Under the pieces are notes generated by a model. That model saw only the letters and a list, made by a program, of their open reading frames with translations. It made no database searches and was not told the DNA's origin. The position numbers and the translations under genes are program-made. Positions 26,353-33,887 of a DNA stretch of 64,000 bases are shown piece after piece. Source of the DNA: Pectobacterium sp. CFBP8739 (GTDB lineage: Bacteria > Pseudomonadota > Gammaproteobacteria > Enterobacterales > Enterobacteriaceae); assembly GCF_013449375.1 (NCBI RefSeq), contig NZ_JACDRR010000028.1:1-64000 (forward strand), read 5' to 3'. Within the stretch, counting starts at the first letter, position 1. Every line of letters starts with the position of its first letter.

Positions 26353-27321
26353 TTGAATGCCTCCCCACTGAAAACCACCAGCGAGCCTGAAGTCACCATT
26401 TCGAATTTGATCGCTGAACTGCACGTCGTGCGGCCGGATACCGGTGCGGACTGTAGCCTGCTGCGCGCTACGCTTCAGGAAGGGCTGGATATTCTGGTGT
26501 GGCGTGGGCAGTTCCGGCAGCCGACAACGATGCATTTGCACGACGACTGGGGGCGCATCAATTTTTCCTGCTCGTTGCAGGGAGATTCGCAATTTGCACT
26601 GAAAGGCGATCGGGGACGGGAACACGTGCTGAAGCAAGGATCGGGTTGCATTAGCTATACCCCAGACTGTCAGGGTACGTCATCCTACGCCGGACAGTTT
26701 GAAAGCGTCACGGTGTCGCTAAGCCCTGAGCTACTGGCTAGTTGGATGCCAGATCTCACCGGTAATCTGCAACAGCAGTTGGATTCCGGTCGGCTCTGTA
26801 CCCGCTGCGACTGCAATGCCGAAATGCGGTCAACCGCTCAGGTGTTAAGTCACGCGCTGTCCAGCCTGACGCCCCCGCAGCAGGCCAGTGAAAACCGCCA
26901 TGCACCGCTGTGGTTACAGGGACAAAGCATGATTCTGGTGAGCCTCGCCATTGCCGGACATGCCAATGCTGTTCCCCAACAGGACACACTCAGCCTGGCT
27001 GATCGCCAAAAGCTGCTGCGGGCCAAAGATCTGCTGCTGGCGGATCTGTCACAAGCTCCTACTATCGCCATGCTCTCCAAAGAAACCGGATTAAGCGTAC
27101 TCAAGCTGAAACGCGGGTTCCGCCAGCTCTTCAATAACAGCATCTATGGGTTATTTCAGGCCGAACGTATGCAGGAAGCACGCCGTCGTTTGTTTGTCAC
27201 GGGTGCGCCCGTCATGGTGGTCGCCACCGATCTGGGCTATGCCAATGCCAGTCATTTTAGTGCCGCCTTCCAAAAGCAGTTCGGCGTCACGCCTTCTGCT
27301 TTCAAGCGCCTGAACATTTAG
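26353..27321 (+). CDS. ybtA: YbtA-like AraC-family regulator
   Basis: 322 residues. The N-terminal sensor half (DILVWRGQFRQPTTMHLHDDWGRINFSCSL, GSGCISYTP) resembles YbtA/PchR. The C-terminal 100 residues contain two helix-turn-helix units: IAMLSKETGLSVLKLKRGFRQLF and VMVVATDLGYANASHFSAAFQKQFGVTPSAF. YbtA and PchR activate siderophore uptake and synthesis genes when bound to the ferric siderophore. Divergent from ybtPQ and followed by uptake genes. The first in-frame ATG is used, with no strong ribosome-binding site; CAGGAGCC just upstream may serve. Confidence 0.88.
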   Translation: MNASPLKTTSEPEVTISNLIAELHVVRPDTGADCSLLRATLQEGLDILVWRGQFRQPTTMHLHDDWGRINFSCSLQGDSQFALKGDRGREHVLKQGSGCISYTPDCQGTSSYAGQFESVTVSLSPELLASWMPDLTGNLQQQLDSGRLCTRCDCNAEMRSTAQVLSHALSSLTPPQQASENRHAPLWLQGQSMILVSLAIAGHANAVPQQDTLSLADRQKLLRAKDLLLADLSQAPTIAMLSKETGLSVLKLKRGFRQLFNNSIYGLFQAERMQEARRRLFVTGAPVMVVATDLGYANASHFSAAFQKQFGVTPSAFKRLNI

Positions 27322-27347
27322 CTGAAAACCAACGCCTCGCTCATCCC

Positions 27348-27378
27348 GATACGGGTACAAATAGACTGGATTCGGGTA
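27348..27378 (+). promoter_or_regulatory. YbtA-type direct-repeat operator, copy 2
   Basis: GATACGGGTA (27348-27357) and GATTCGGGTA (27369-27378) are direct repeats 21 bases apart, 56 bases before the start of the 140-aa gene and followed at once by a Fur-like box. Confidence 0.78.
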
Positions 27379-27389
27379 GCGCTTCAACA

Positions 27390-27408
27390 GCGAATGATTA
27401 TCATTTTC
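27390..27408 (+). promoter_or_regulatory. Fur box before 27434 gene
   Basis: GCGAATGATTATCATTTTC matches 15 of 19 positions of the Fur consensus. It lies 25 bases before the start codon and so would repress the 27434-29100 unit in iron-replete cells. Confidence 0.72.
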
Positions 27409-27433
27409 TCCATTATAAGCAGGAGAAACCGTC

Positions 27434-27856
27434 ATGCCCGATTCTATTGCAACACCACACACTTTCCTTGATACAGACGCCTGGCCGGTGGTGTTCTTAC
27501 ACATGCCGGAACAGGTGCCCGACGAAGAATCCGCAGGTTATATGGCGCAGATCGCTCAGCTGTATGCTGTGCAAGAACGCTTTGTACTCTGTATGACGGG
27601 TGCCGACCTGCCCCATCGCTCCCCTGTTTTTATGAATGCTTACCTTCAGTGGACGCGCGATAACGTCAGCCTGCAACAGCAATACTGTGCGGGTGCGATT
27701 CGCATCGAAAGCGACGAAGCCAAAAGACAAAAATACGTGGAGTGGGCGGAGAACTGGGCGCAGTCTGGGCAAGCGCCGTATGCCTATTTTGTCGTCACCA
27801 CCCCGCTTGAAGCACAGGCGCTGGCGATAACGCTACTGGATCGCGACAAACCATGA
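27434..27856 (+). CDS. Uncharacterised 140-aa protein in siderophore uptake operon
   Basis: 140 residues with no signal peptide or membrane segment; GCAGGAGAAACCGTC gives a good ribosome-binding site. It is acidic and rich in aromatic residues (WPVVFLHMPEQVPDE, LYAVQERFVLCMTGADLP, AYLQWTRDNV, KYVEWAENWAQSG, YAYFVVTTPLEAQALAITLL). I do not recognise a family. Its stop overlaps the start of the ybtX-like gene by four bases, and a Fur box and YbtA-type repeats precede it, so it is co-expressed with siderophore import. A cytoplasmic role in iron release or siderophore handling is possible but not shown. Confidence 0.75.
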   Translation: MPDSIATPHTFLDTDAWPVVFLHMPEQVPDEESAGYMAQIAQLYAVQERFVLCMTGADLPHRSPVFMNAYLQWTRDNVSLQQQYCAGAIRIESDEAKRQKYVEWAENWAQSGQAPYAYFVVTTPLEAQALAITLLDRDKP

Positions 27857-29100
27857 CAGACAGCCCGATGACACGCTATCTGCCCTATTGGTGTTTCTAC
27901 CTTCATCAAGGGATGATCACCGCACTCATTATGCAAGGTGTGGCGGGCTATTTTCGCCACGCGGGGTTGGATCTGGCGCAGTTAAGCTGGCTATCACTGA
28001 CCTTTCTCCCGTGGATTGCCAAATGCCTGTGGGCACCGTGGGGCGAGCGTCACGCGCTTCCTCTGCGCGGTAATCCCTATTTAGGCAGTCTGGTACTGCT
28101 CCAGATCGCGATGGCGGTGATGCTGGTGGTGATTGGCATGATCTCGCCCGCGCAATCGGTTCTGGCTATCATCGCCGCATTGATGCTATTGGCGCTGCTT
28201 TCCGCCAGCCACGATATCTATGCCGACGGTATCACGATTTGCACCACTAGCGCCGCCAGCCGCGCGCTGGCGAATACCGCACAGGTCGGCGGCAGCTATC
28301 TGGGCATTTTGTTCGGCTCTTATGCGTTCCTGAGCATTGCGGAGCAAACGGGATGGCGCAGCGGCTTCTTCGCGCTGGCCGGGCTGTCGCTGCTGATGCT
28401 CATCCTGCCGCTTCGCTATACCCAGCAACCTCAAATTCCGCATCATCCGACTCAGCAAACCGTACGCCCGACGCTCAACCGTCTGACGTTCAAGGCGCTC
28501 TGGCCGGTATTAGCTTTCACAGCCATTTTCTATCTGGCGATGCGCGGCATGATGGCGCTACAGACTGTCATGTTGATCGACAGACAGCTTAGCCTGAGCC
28601 AGTTGGGCATCGTCATGACCGTGTACAGCACCGCCGTCAGCGGCATCGGGATTGTGCTCGCCAACGTCCTGATTCGCCGTATGGGCGCGCTGCGCTGTCT
28701 GCTGCCCGTGATGGTCACGCACGCGCTACTCGCCATCATACTAGCCGTCGGCTATCCGCTGTTTACGCTGAACGGCTGGATCGTGCTCTTTGGCGTGGTC
28801 AATCTGGCTGCCGCTGTCGGGTTTGTCACGCTCTACAACGTCCTGATGGGGTTAGTCAGACCGCATCAGCCTGCGTCCGACTACGCGCTGTTTCAATCGA
28901 CAGATGCTGCCGTCGCCATGATCGTGTCAATCGCCGCACTCCAGTTAGCGCATCACACGAATTACCAAACCACGCTGGGCGTGCTGGCCAGCTTCGCCGT
29001 CGCCAGCCTGTGGCCCGCCAAACGGCTATCGATACGGCTTTCTTGCGTGTTTTCTGACGGTGCGACACCAGCAATCATCAGCCAGCAAGAACGAGATTAA
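27853..29100 (+). CDS. ybtX: YbtX/RhtX/FptX-like MFS siderophore transporter
   Basis: 415 residues and about 12 membrane helices. LPYWCFYLHQGMITALIMQGVAGYFR and LSWLSLTFLPWIAKCLWAPWGER are the N-terminal blocks of the RhtX/FptX family of inner-membrane siderophore permeases. Helix 4 includes LLSASHDIYADGITI. The C-terminal region GLVRPHQPASDYALFQSTDA is also typical. Start overlaps the stop of the 140-aa gene (ATGA). FptX imports ferric pyochelin in Pseudomonas; YbtX lies in the yersiniabactin locus. Together with ybtPQ the island thus has two possible inner-membrane routes. Confidence 0.88.
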   Translation: MTDSPMTRYLPYWCFYLHQGMITALIMQGVAGYFRHAGLDLAQLSWLSLTFLPWIAKCLWAPWGERHALPLRGNPYLGSLVLLQIAMAVMLVVIGMISPAQSVLAIIAALMLLALLSASHDIYADGITICTTSAASRALANTAQVGGSYLGILFGSYAFLSIAEQTGWRSGFFALAGLSLLMLILPLRYTQQPQIPHHPTQQTVRPTLNRLTFKALWPVLAFTAIFYLAMRGMMALQTVMLIDRQLSLSQLGIVMTVYSTAVSGIGIVLANVLIRRMGALRCLLPVMVTHALLAIILAVGYPLFTLNGWIVLFGVVNLAAAVGFVTLYNVLMGLVRPHQPASDYALFQSTDAAVAMIVSIAALQLAHHTNYQTTLGVLASFAVASLWPAKRLSIRLSCVFSDGATPAIISQQERD

Positions 29101-29131
29101 CAAAACGGGAAAACGGGCAAAAAACCTACTG

Positions 29132-29162
29132 TATTCGGGTTGAAATAGACCCGATACGGGTA
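29132..29162 (+). promoter_or_regulatory. YbtA-type direct-repeat operator, copy 3
   Basis: TATTCGGGTT (29132-29141) and GATACGGGTA (29153-29162) repeat with the same 21-base period, and the intervening AAATAG is shared with copy 2. It lies 121 bases before the fyuA start. Confidence 0.75.
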
Positions 29163-29173
29163 GCTGCAAAAAT

Positions 29174-29192
29174 GTAAACAATTATCATTTAA
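29174..29192 (+). promoter_or_regulatory. Fur-like box before fyuA
   Basis: GTAAACAATTATCATTTAA matches 11 of 19 consensus positions, with an intact ATCATT half-site, immediately downstream of operator copy 3. Confidence 0.5.
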
Positions 29193-29282
29193 CTTTATCC
29201 ATTCGCTGTCTTACACGCTTTTCATCTCTTGATGAAAAGCGGTGTCATTGACATCGTTTTTAGTCTTTTCAGGGAGTTAATA

Positions 29283-31292
29283 ATGAAAATAATGCGTCTC
29301 TATCCGCTCGCCTTAACGGGTGTATTTCTCTCTTCCTACGCCTTTGCCGCTCAGGACGATACGCTCGTTGTCACCGCCAGCAAACAATCCCCCTATTCCG
29401 CTTCAGCGAATAACGTCTCTTCCACCGTCGTGACGGCTCCGGAGCTGAAAGATGCTGGCGTGACCAGCACTGACAAGTTGACTCGAGTGATGCCCGGCCT
29501 GAACCTTGGCAATAATGGTAGCCTGCTGTTCCCTTCGATCTCACTGCGCGGCGTGTCTTCCGCACAGGATTTCTACAGCCCAGCAGTGACCGTCTACGTG
29601 GACGGCGTCCCCCAGCTCGCCACCAACACCGTACAGGCGCTCTCCGATGTAGAAAGCATAGAAATGCTGCGCGGTCCGCAGGGAACGCTGTACGGTAAAA
29701 GCGCGCAGGGCGGCATTATCAACATTGTAACTCAGCAGCCCGACAGCACACCGCGTGGCTATGTCGAAGGCGGCGTCGCCAGCCGCGACGGCTATCACGG
29801 AAAAGTCAACCTCAGCGGCCCCATTCAGGATGGCCTGCTCTACGGCAGTGTCACGCTACTGCGTCAGGTCGATTCAGGCGCCATGACCAATCCCGCCACG
29901 GGCAGCGATAATCTCGGCGGGACAAAGTCCAGCGTCGGGAACCTTCGACTACGACTTGCTCCCGATGGCCAGCCATGGGAAACCAGTCTGGCACTGATGG
30001 AAGACTGCACGCGCGCCACGCAGGATACCTATCTGCCGTTTGGCAATGTGAAAAACCGGACGCTGGAGATCACCGCCGGCTCACCTGATCCTAAATTACG
30101 CCGCTGCACCCATAGCCAGTCGCTGAGCGGAAAATACACCACCGATAACTGGATTTTTAGCCTGATCGGCGCATGGCAACAGCAAAATTATGAACGCACT
30201 TTTCCGAACGGTACGCGAATTGCCGACATGCCTGAACGCTGGAACCAAGATGTGCAGGAACTGCGTGCGGCGACACACGGCGCAGGCCGCACGGTGGATA
30301 TGGTGTTCGGCCTTTACCGACAGAACACGCGTGAAAAACTCAATTTGACCTATATGCAAGCCGGCGCGCCTATCATGAAGAACAACGCGAATACGGCATC
30401 AGAGACACTGGCTGCCTATAGTGACCTAACTTGGCACCTGACCGACCGTATCGATCTGGGCGGCGGGCTGCGCGTATCGCACGATAGGGCGAAAACCCGT
30501 TATCGCCAGCAGTTCTCCGGCATGAACGTGGGCGACAGCAATAGCGTCGATGACGATCAGGTGCTGGGACAACTCTCCGCCAGCTATCTGCTGAATAATG
30601 ACTGGCGTGTCTATACCCGCGTCGCGCAGGGCTACAAGCCAACCGGCTTTAACTACTCACCTGCCGCTGGCACACAGGCCATTCCGTACAGCGCGGAGAA
30701 ATCGATTAACTATGAAATCGGCTCGCGCTATCAGAGCGGCGATGTGCAGCTTCAGGGCGCCGTGTTCCATACTCACACGCGTGATATGCAGTTGTATTCA
30801 GGCCCGGTCGGTATGCAAACGCTCAGCAACGCAGGCAGCGCCGATGCCAGTGGTGTAGAGATGATGCTGAAGTGGCAGGTCGTTCCCAACTGGTCATGGG
30901 ATATCAACGGCACCTATGTCCGTTCTGAATTCACCCGCGACAGTGAGAGCTATCAGGATAAACGCGTCCCCTTCGTCCCGCGCTACGGTGCTGGCACCAG
31001 CCTGAATGGATTGATTGATACCTCGTTCGGCGCACTCATGCCGCGCCTGGCCTTCAACGTCGTTGGTCCCCACTACTTCGACGGCGAAAACGCGTTGCGT
31101 CAGGGCACCTATACCACCACCGACCTGCGCCTCAGTTGGCAGGCCACCGATCGGGTGAATATCGCAGGCTACGTGGATAACGTCTTCGACCGCCGCTACC
31201 GCACCTTTGGCTTCATGAGCGGTACATCGGGCTACGCACAGGTCAATGCAGGCAGAACGGTTGGCGTGGACGTGCGGGTCGACTTATTCTGA
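29283..31292 (+). CDS. fyuA: FyuA-like ferric siderophore TonB-dependent receptor
   Basis: 669 residues (Yersinia FyuA 673 including signal). The ATG at 29283 follows AGGGAG and starts a clear signal peptide (RLYPLALTGVFLSSYAFA). The TonB box is DDTLVVTA. The plug has ISLRGVSSAQDFYSPAVTVY, LRGPQGTLYGKSAQGGIINIVTQ; the barrel ends with GRTVGVDVRVDLF, a terminal aromatic. These blocks match FyuA, the yersiniabactin/pesticin receptor, closely throughout. It therefore should import ferric yersiniabactin or a related thiazoline siderophore. No irp1/irp2-type synthesis gene is present in the window. Confidence 0.93.
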   Translation: MKIMRLYPLALTGVFLSSYAFAAQDDTLVVTASKQSPYSASANNVSSTVVTAPELKDAGVTSTDKLTRVMPGLNLGNNGSLLFPSISLRGVSSAQDFYSPAVTVYVDGVPQLATNTVQALSDVESIEMLRGPQGTLYGKSAQGGIINIVTQQPDSTPRGYVEGGVASRDGYHGKVNLSGPIQDGLLYGSVTLLRQVDSGAMTNPATGSDNLGGTKSSVGNLRLRLAPDGQPWETSLALMEDCTRATQDTYLPFGNVKNRTLEITAGSPDPKLRRCTHSQSLSGKYTTDNWIFSLIGAWQQQNYERTFPNGTRIADMPERWNQDVQELRAATHGAGRTVDMVFGLYRQNTREKLNLTYMQAGAPIMKNNANTASETLAAYSDLTWHLTDRIDLGGGLRVSHDRAKTRYRQQFSGMNVGDSNSVDDDQVLGQLSASYLLNNDWRVYTRVAQGYKPTGFNYSPAAGTQAIPYSAEKSINYEIGSRYQSGDVQLQGAVFHTHTRDMQLYSGPVGMQTLSNAGSADASGVEMMLKWQVVPNWSWDINGTYVRSEFTRDSESYQDKRVPFVPRYGAGTSLNGLIDTSFGALMPRLAFNVVGPHYFDGENALRQGTYTTTDLRLSWQATDRVNIAGYVDNVFDRRYRTFGFMSGTSGYAQVNAGRTVGVDVRVDLF

Positions 31293-31331
31293 TTTTTGTT
31301 TTGATTTCAGTCATCGCACATTCGTCGCACA

Positions 31332-31372
31332 ACGGCCTGCTGGGATAATTTTCTGTCATCCCCGCAGGCCGT
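31332..31372 (+). terminator. Terminator-like hairpin after fyuA
   Basis: ACGGCCTGCTGGGAT pairs with ATCCCCGCAGGCCGT (one mismatch) around an 11-base loop, 40 bases after fyuA. A short ATCTTATT follows, so the U-tract is imperfect. Confidence 0.6.
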
Positions 31373-31560
31373 ATCTTATTGCATCAGCAGTTTCCGGCGA
31401 ACGAATAGGCGCAAAGCGATCCGTTTAAAACAGGCGGATTATGCGGAGCTGAAAGCCTATAGCAATAATTCGCTATAAGTTATGAATTTTTGTTCATTGC
31501 GTTGCCTGTCTACCTCCGCCTAAAAAGTGGGAAAAAATCGATATGATAGGTAGCTGCAAC

Positions 31561-32499
31561 ATGCATCTGGATTTACGGCAATTACGCAATTTTCTTGCAC
31601 TAGCCGAACATGGGAGTTTTGTACAGGCCGCAGAAGCCGTCTGTCTATCGCAATCGGCATTCAGCCGCAGCATTCAGGCGTTGGAACAAACGATGGGACA
31701 TCCGCTTATCGACCGCCAGAGTCGCCGCTTCGCGCTGACGTGGCAAGGTAATACGCTGCTGCCGTTTGCCCGACGCATGCAGGAGCTGTCCTGGGAACTG
31801 ATGACCGACATGCGGCAGATCAGCGAAGCGCAGGAAGGCGAACTGACGTTTGGCTGCGGCCCGGCACCGTCTACCACGCTGGTCCCCAAGGCGGTCGCAC
31901 ATTTCCATGCCCTTCGCCCACGCGCCAGAGTGACCTACAGCGTGGATAACTGGCAATCCCTGCGTGAACGGCTGCTAGCCGATGAGTGGCCTTTCATTGT
32001 CGCCGATACCTGGCAGGCCGAGATGGAAACCCATCTCCACGTGCAACCCTTAAGCCAGCAGCGCTGCTTCTTTATCTGCCACACATCGCACCCATTGGCA
32101 CAGCAGACAACCGTGACGCCGGACGATCTCCTACGCTTTCCGCTCGCGTCCCCTTTTATGCCCGTCGGCATGCGCAAGGTGTTGGCCGCCTTGACGCGAC
32201 AGCCCGATTATCGGCCGCAGATTCAGTGTGACCATATTTATTCCGTCTTCAGTATCCTGCGGCATACGCAGGCCATCAGTTTCGCCAGCGAGGATGGCTT
32301 CGCGCTGGGACGATTAAGCCATCAACTGGTGGAGATTCCCCTGACGGGCACGCCGCCGGAATGGGGAAATATGCAAACCCGCTTCGGCATTGTCACCTGT
32401 TTACAGAGAACGCTGCCGCCGCTGGCCGAACTGATGATCGAAACCATATTGGCACAGGACAAGTTGCGCTCACCCGCTCTGGCACTGCCGACGTTGTGA
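31561..32499 (+). CDS. LysR-family regulator, possible SftR-like
   Basis: 312 residues from the ATG at 31561; an ATG six codons upstream is also possible. LDLRQLRNFLALAEHGSFVQAAEAV and LSQSAFSRSIQALEQTMGHPLIDR form the LysR helix-turn-helix. The effector domain begins at EGELTFGCGPAPSTTLVP. It converges on the atsR-like gene. In Pseudomonas putida the LysR protein SftR lies with atsRBC and the arylsulfotransferase gene astA and controls sulfate-ester use; the same gene set here suggests the same job. The specific ligand is inference. Confidence 0.82.
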   Translation: MHLDLRQLRNFLALAEHGSFVQAAEAVCLSQSAFSRSIQALEQTMGHPLIDRQSRRFALTWQGNTLLPFARRMQELSWELMTDMRQISEAQEGELTFGCGPAPSTTLVPKAVAHFHALRPRARVTYSVDNWQSLRERLLADEWPFIVADTWQAEMETHLHVQPLSQQRCFFICHTSHPLAQQTTVTPDDLLRFPLASPFMPVGMRKVLAALTRQPDYRPQIQCDHIYSVFSILRHTQAISFASEDGFALGRLSHQLVEIPLTGTPPEWGNMQTRFGIVTCLQRTLPPLAELMIETILAQDKLRSPALALPTL

Positions 32500-32511
32500 G
32501 CGCACTCATGA

Positions 32512-33648
32512 TTATTTCGCGGGATTACCGTTGGTGTCATACACCGCCCAGTTCGATTCCAGCCCTTTGGCTTTCAGCGCCCGGTCAACAAACTGACTGG
32601 CAAACCAGTCGCTGGCCGAGAATGTGTTGCGAATCAGCCCCGCCGCTTTCGCCCGCTCAATGCTGTCCTGCAAGCTGCTGAGCAGGAACGGATCGAGACG
32701 TGGCGAGCTTTGGAAGGGAAGGTCTTCCGCTTTCAGCTCTTCCTGAAAAATCGCCTGCGGGATCTGACTCTGTTCGGCCATCAGCGCCGTATAGTCCGGC
32801 AGATGCTGCGCCTCGCCGATCCACTGCGCATTGTCCACCAGCACATTCACCAGTTGCTGCGTCGTGCTGGGGTAGCGATCGATAAAATCCTGCGTCGCCA
32901 GCACGGCAGCCTGCGTGGTATTCGCCCAGCCCAGCGCACGGCTGGTGGTCACGATATGTATGCCCTGCTTACGCAACGCCAGCAGAGAAACTCCACCCCA
33001 CACGGCATCCACGCGTCTGGCCGCCAGCGCAGCTTTGCCTGCCGTCCAATCCAGATTGATCACCCGAACATCCCTTTCGTTCAGCCCGACACTTTTAATC
33101 GCGCGCTCAAACGACAGCTGATCGGCGGTTCCTTTGTAGACCGCAATCCGCTTGCCGCGTAAATCCTCGATGTGCTGAATACCCGATTCCGGCGTCACCG
33201 CCAGATAAGAATTAGAACCGCGCGATCCGACCAGCACCCGCGTCGGCAGGCCCCCCGCCCGGCCAATAATGGCCGCCAGATCGCCCAGATACACCACATC
33301 CAGCTGTTTGTTCGCCAGCGCTTCATTCACCGCCGGCCCCGCACCTTTAAAGAACGACCACTGAATCTTGATACCCTGCGGTTCAAATTCTTTCTCCAGT
33401 TGCTTTTGAATATGTGCCAACCCCAGCGGCCCGCGGATAAAAGGCTTACTGCCCGCACTTTGATCCGGCAAACCAATGCGAATCTCTGTCGGCTTCTGTG
33501 CATCCTTCGGGGGCGCATCGTTTGCCTGAACGGTGGAAACGAGCACCGCCCCCATCAACAGGGCGGTACTTAATACCTTCATCCCCCAGCGCCAGCGGGA
33601 AGATGCCGCTATCGGCGAGGCAGTGATCAACAGGGTGGCTTGCTGCAT
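32512..33648 (-). CDS. atsR: AtsR/SsuA-like sulfonate or sulfate-ester binding protein
   Basis: 378 residues from the ATG at 33648, preceded by GAGGAAAACC. A long N-region and hydrophobic core (KVLSTALLMGAVLVSTVQA) form the signal peptide. The mature domain (IRIGLPDQSAGSKPFIRGPLGLAHIQKQLEKEF, DVVYLGDLAAIIGRAGGL, LRGKRIAVYKGTADQLSFERAI, DAVWGGVSLLALRKQGI) belongs to the NrtA/SsuA periplasmic binding family. It is divergent from the permease-ATPase-sulfotransferase genes with 239 bases between. The neighbours indicate aryl sulfate esters as ligand, as for P. putida AtsR. Confidence 0.82.
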   Translation of the reverse strand: MQQATLLITASPIAASSRWRWGMKVLSTALLMGAVLVSTVQANDAPPKDAQKPTEIRIGLPDQSAGSKPFIRGPLGLAHIQKQLEKEFEPQGIKIQWSFFKGAGPAVNEALANKQLDVVYLGDLAAIIGRAGGLPTRVLVGSRGSNSYLAVTPESGIQHIEDLRGKRIAVYKGTADQLSFERAIKSVGLNERDVRVINLDWTAGKAALAARRVDAVWGGVSLLALRKQGIHIVTTSRALGWANTTQAAVLATQDFIDRYPSTTQQLVNVLVDNAQWIGEAQHLPDYTALMAEQSQIPQAIFQEELKAEDLPFQSSPRLDPFLLSSLQDSIERAKAAGLIRNTFSASDWFASQFVDRALKAKGLESNWAVYDTNGNPAK

Positions 33649-33887
33649 ACGGTTTTCCTCAATAATTTGTTTCATCTGCCATGAAAACTAACGAACCGTC
33701 TGCATCAGGCTTAAATAACATTTACAGGTTTACTCAGCGGAAAAAAGCATAAATCAGCACTGGCGGGCTCAGGCTACGCATATGCATTTATTGCACGGCG
33801 ACCATCGCTTTATTGCATTGGCGTTCAACGTCGAAACCTGTTTTTTTATTCCCTATTCATCCAACTGCGATGGTTTTCGGGAATAAA

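Noticed and set aside
26230-29162. Repeated GATWCGGGTA elements as a possible CRISPR or REP array
   Set aside because: Only paired 10-mers at three promoters with a 21-bp period and no spacers; they fit activator binding sites.
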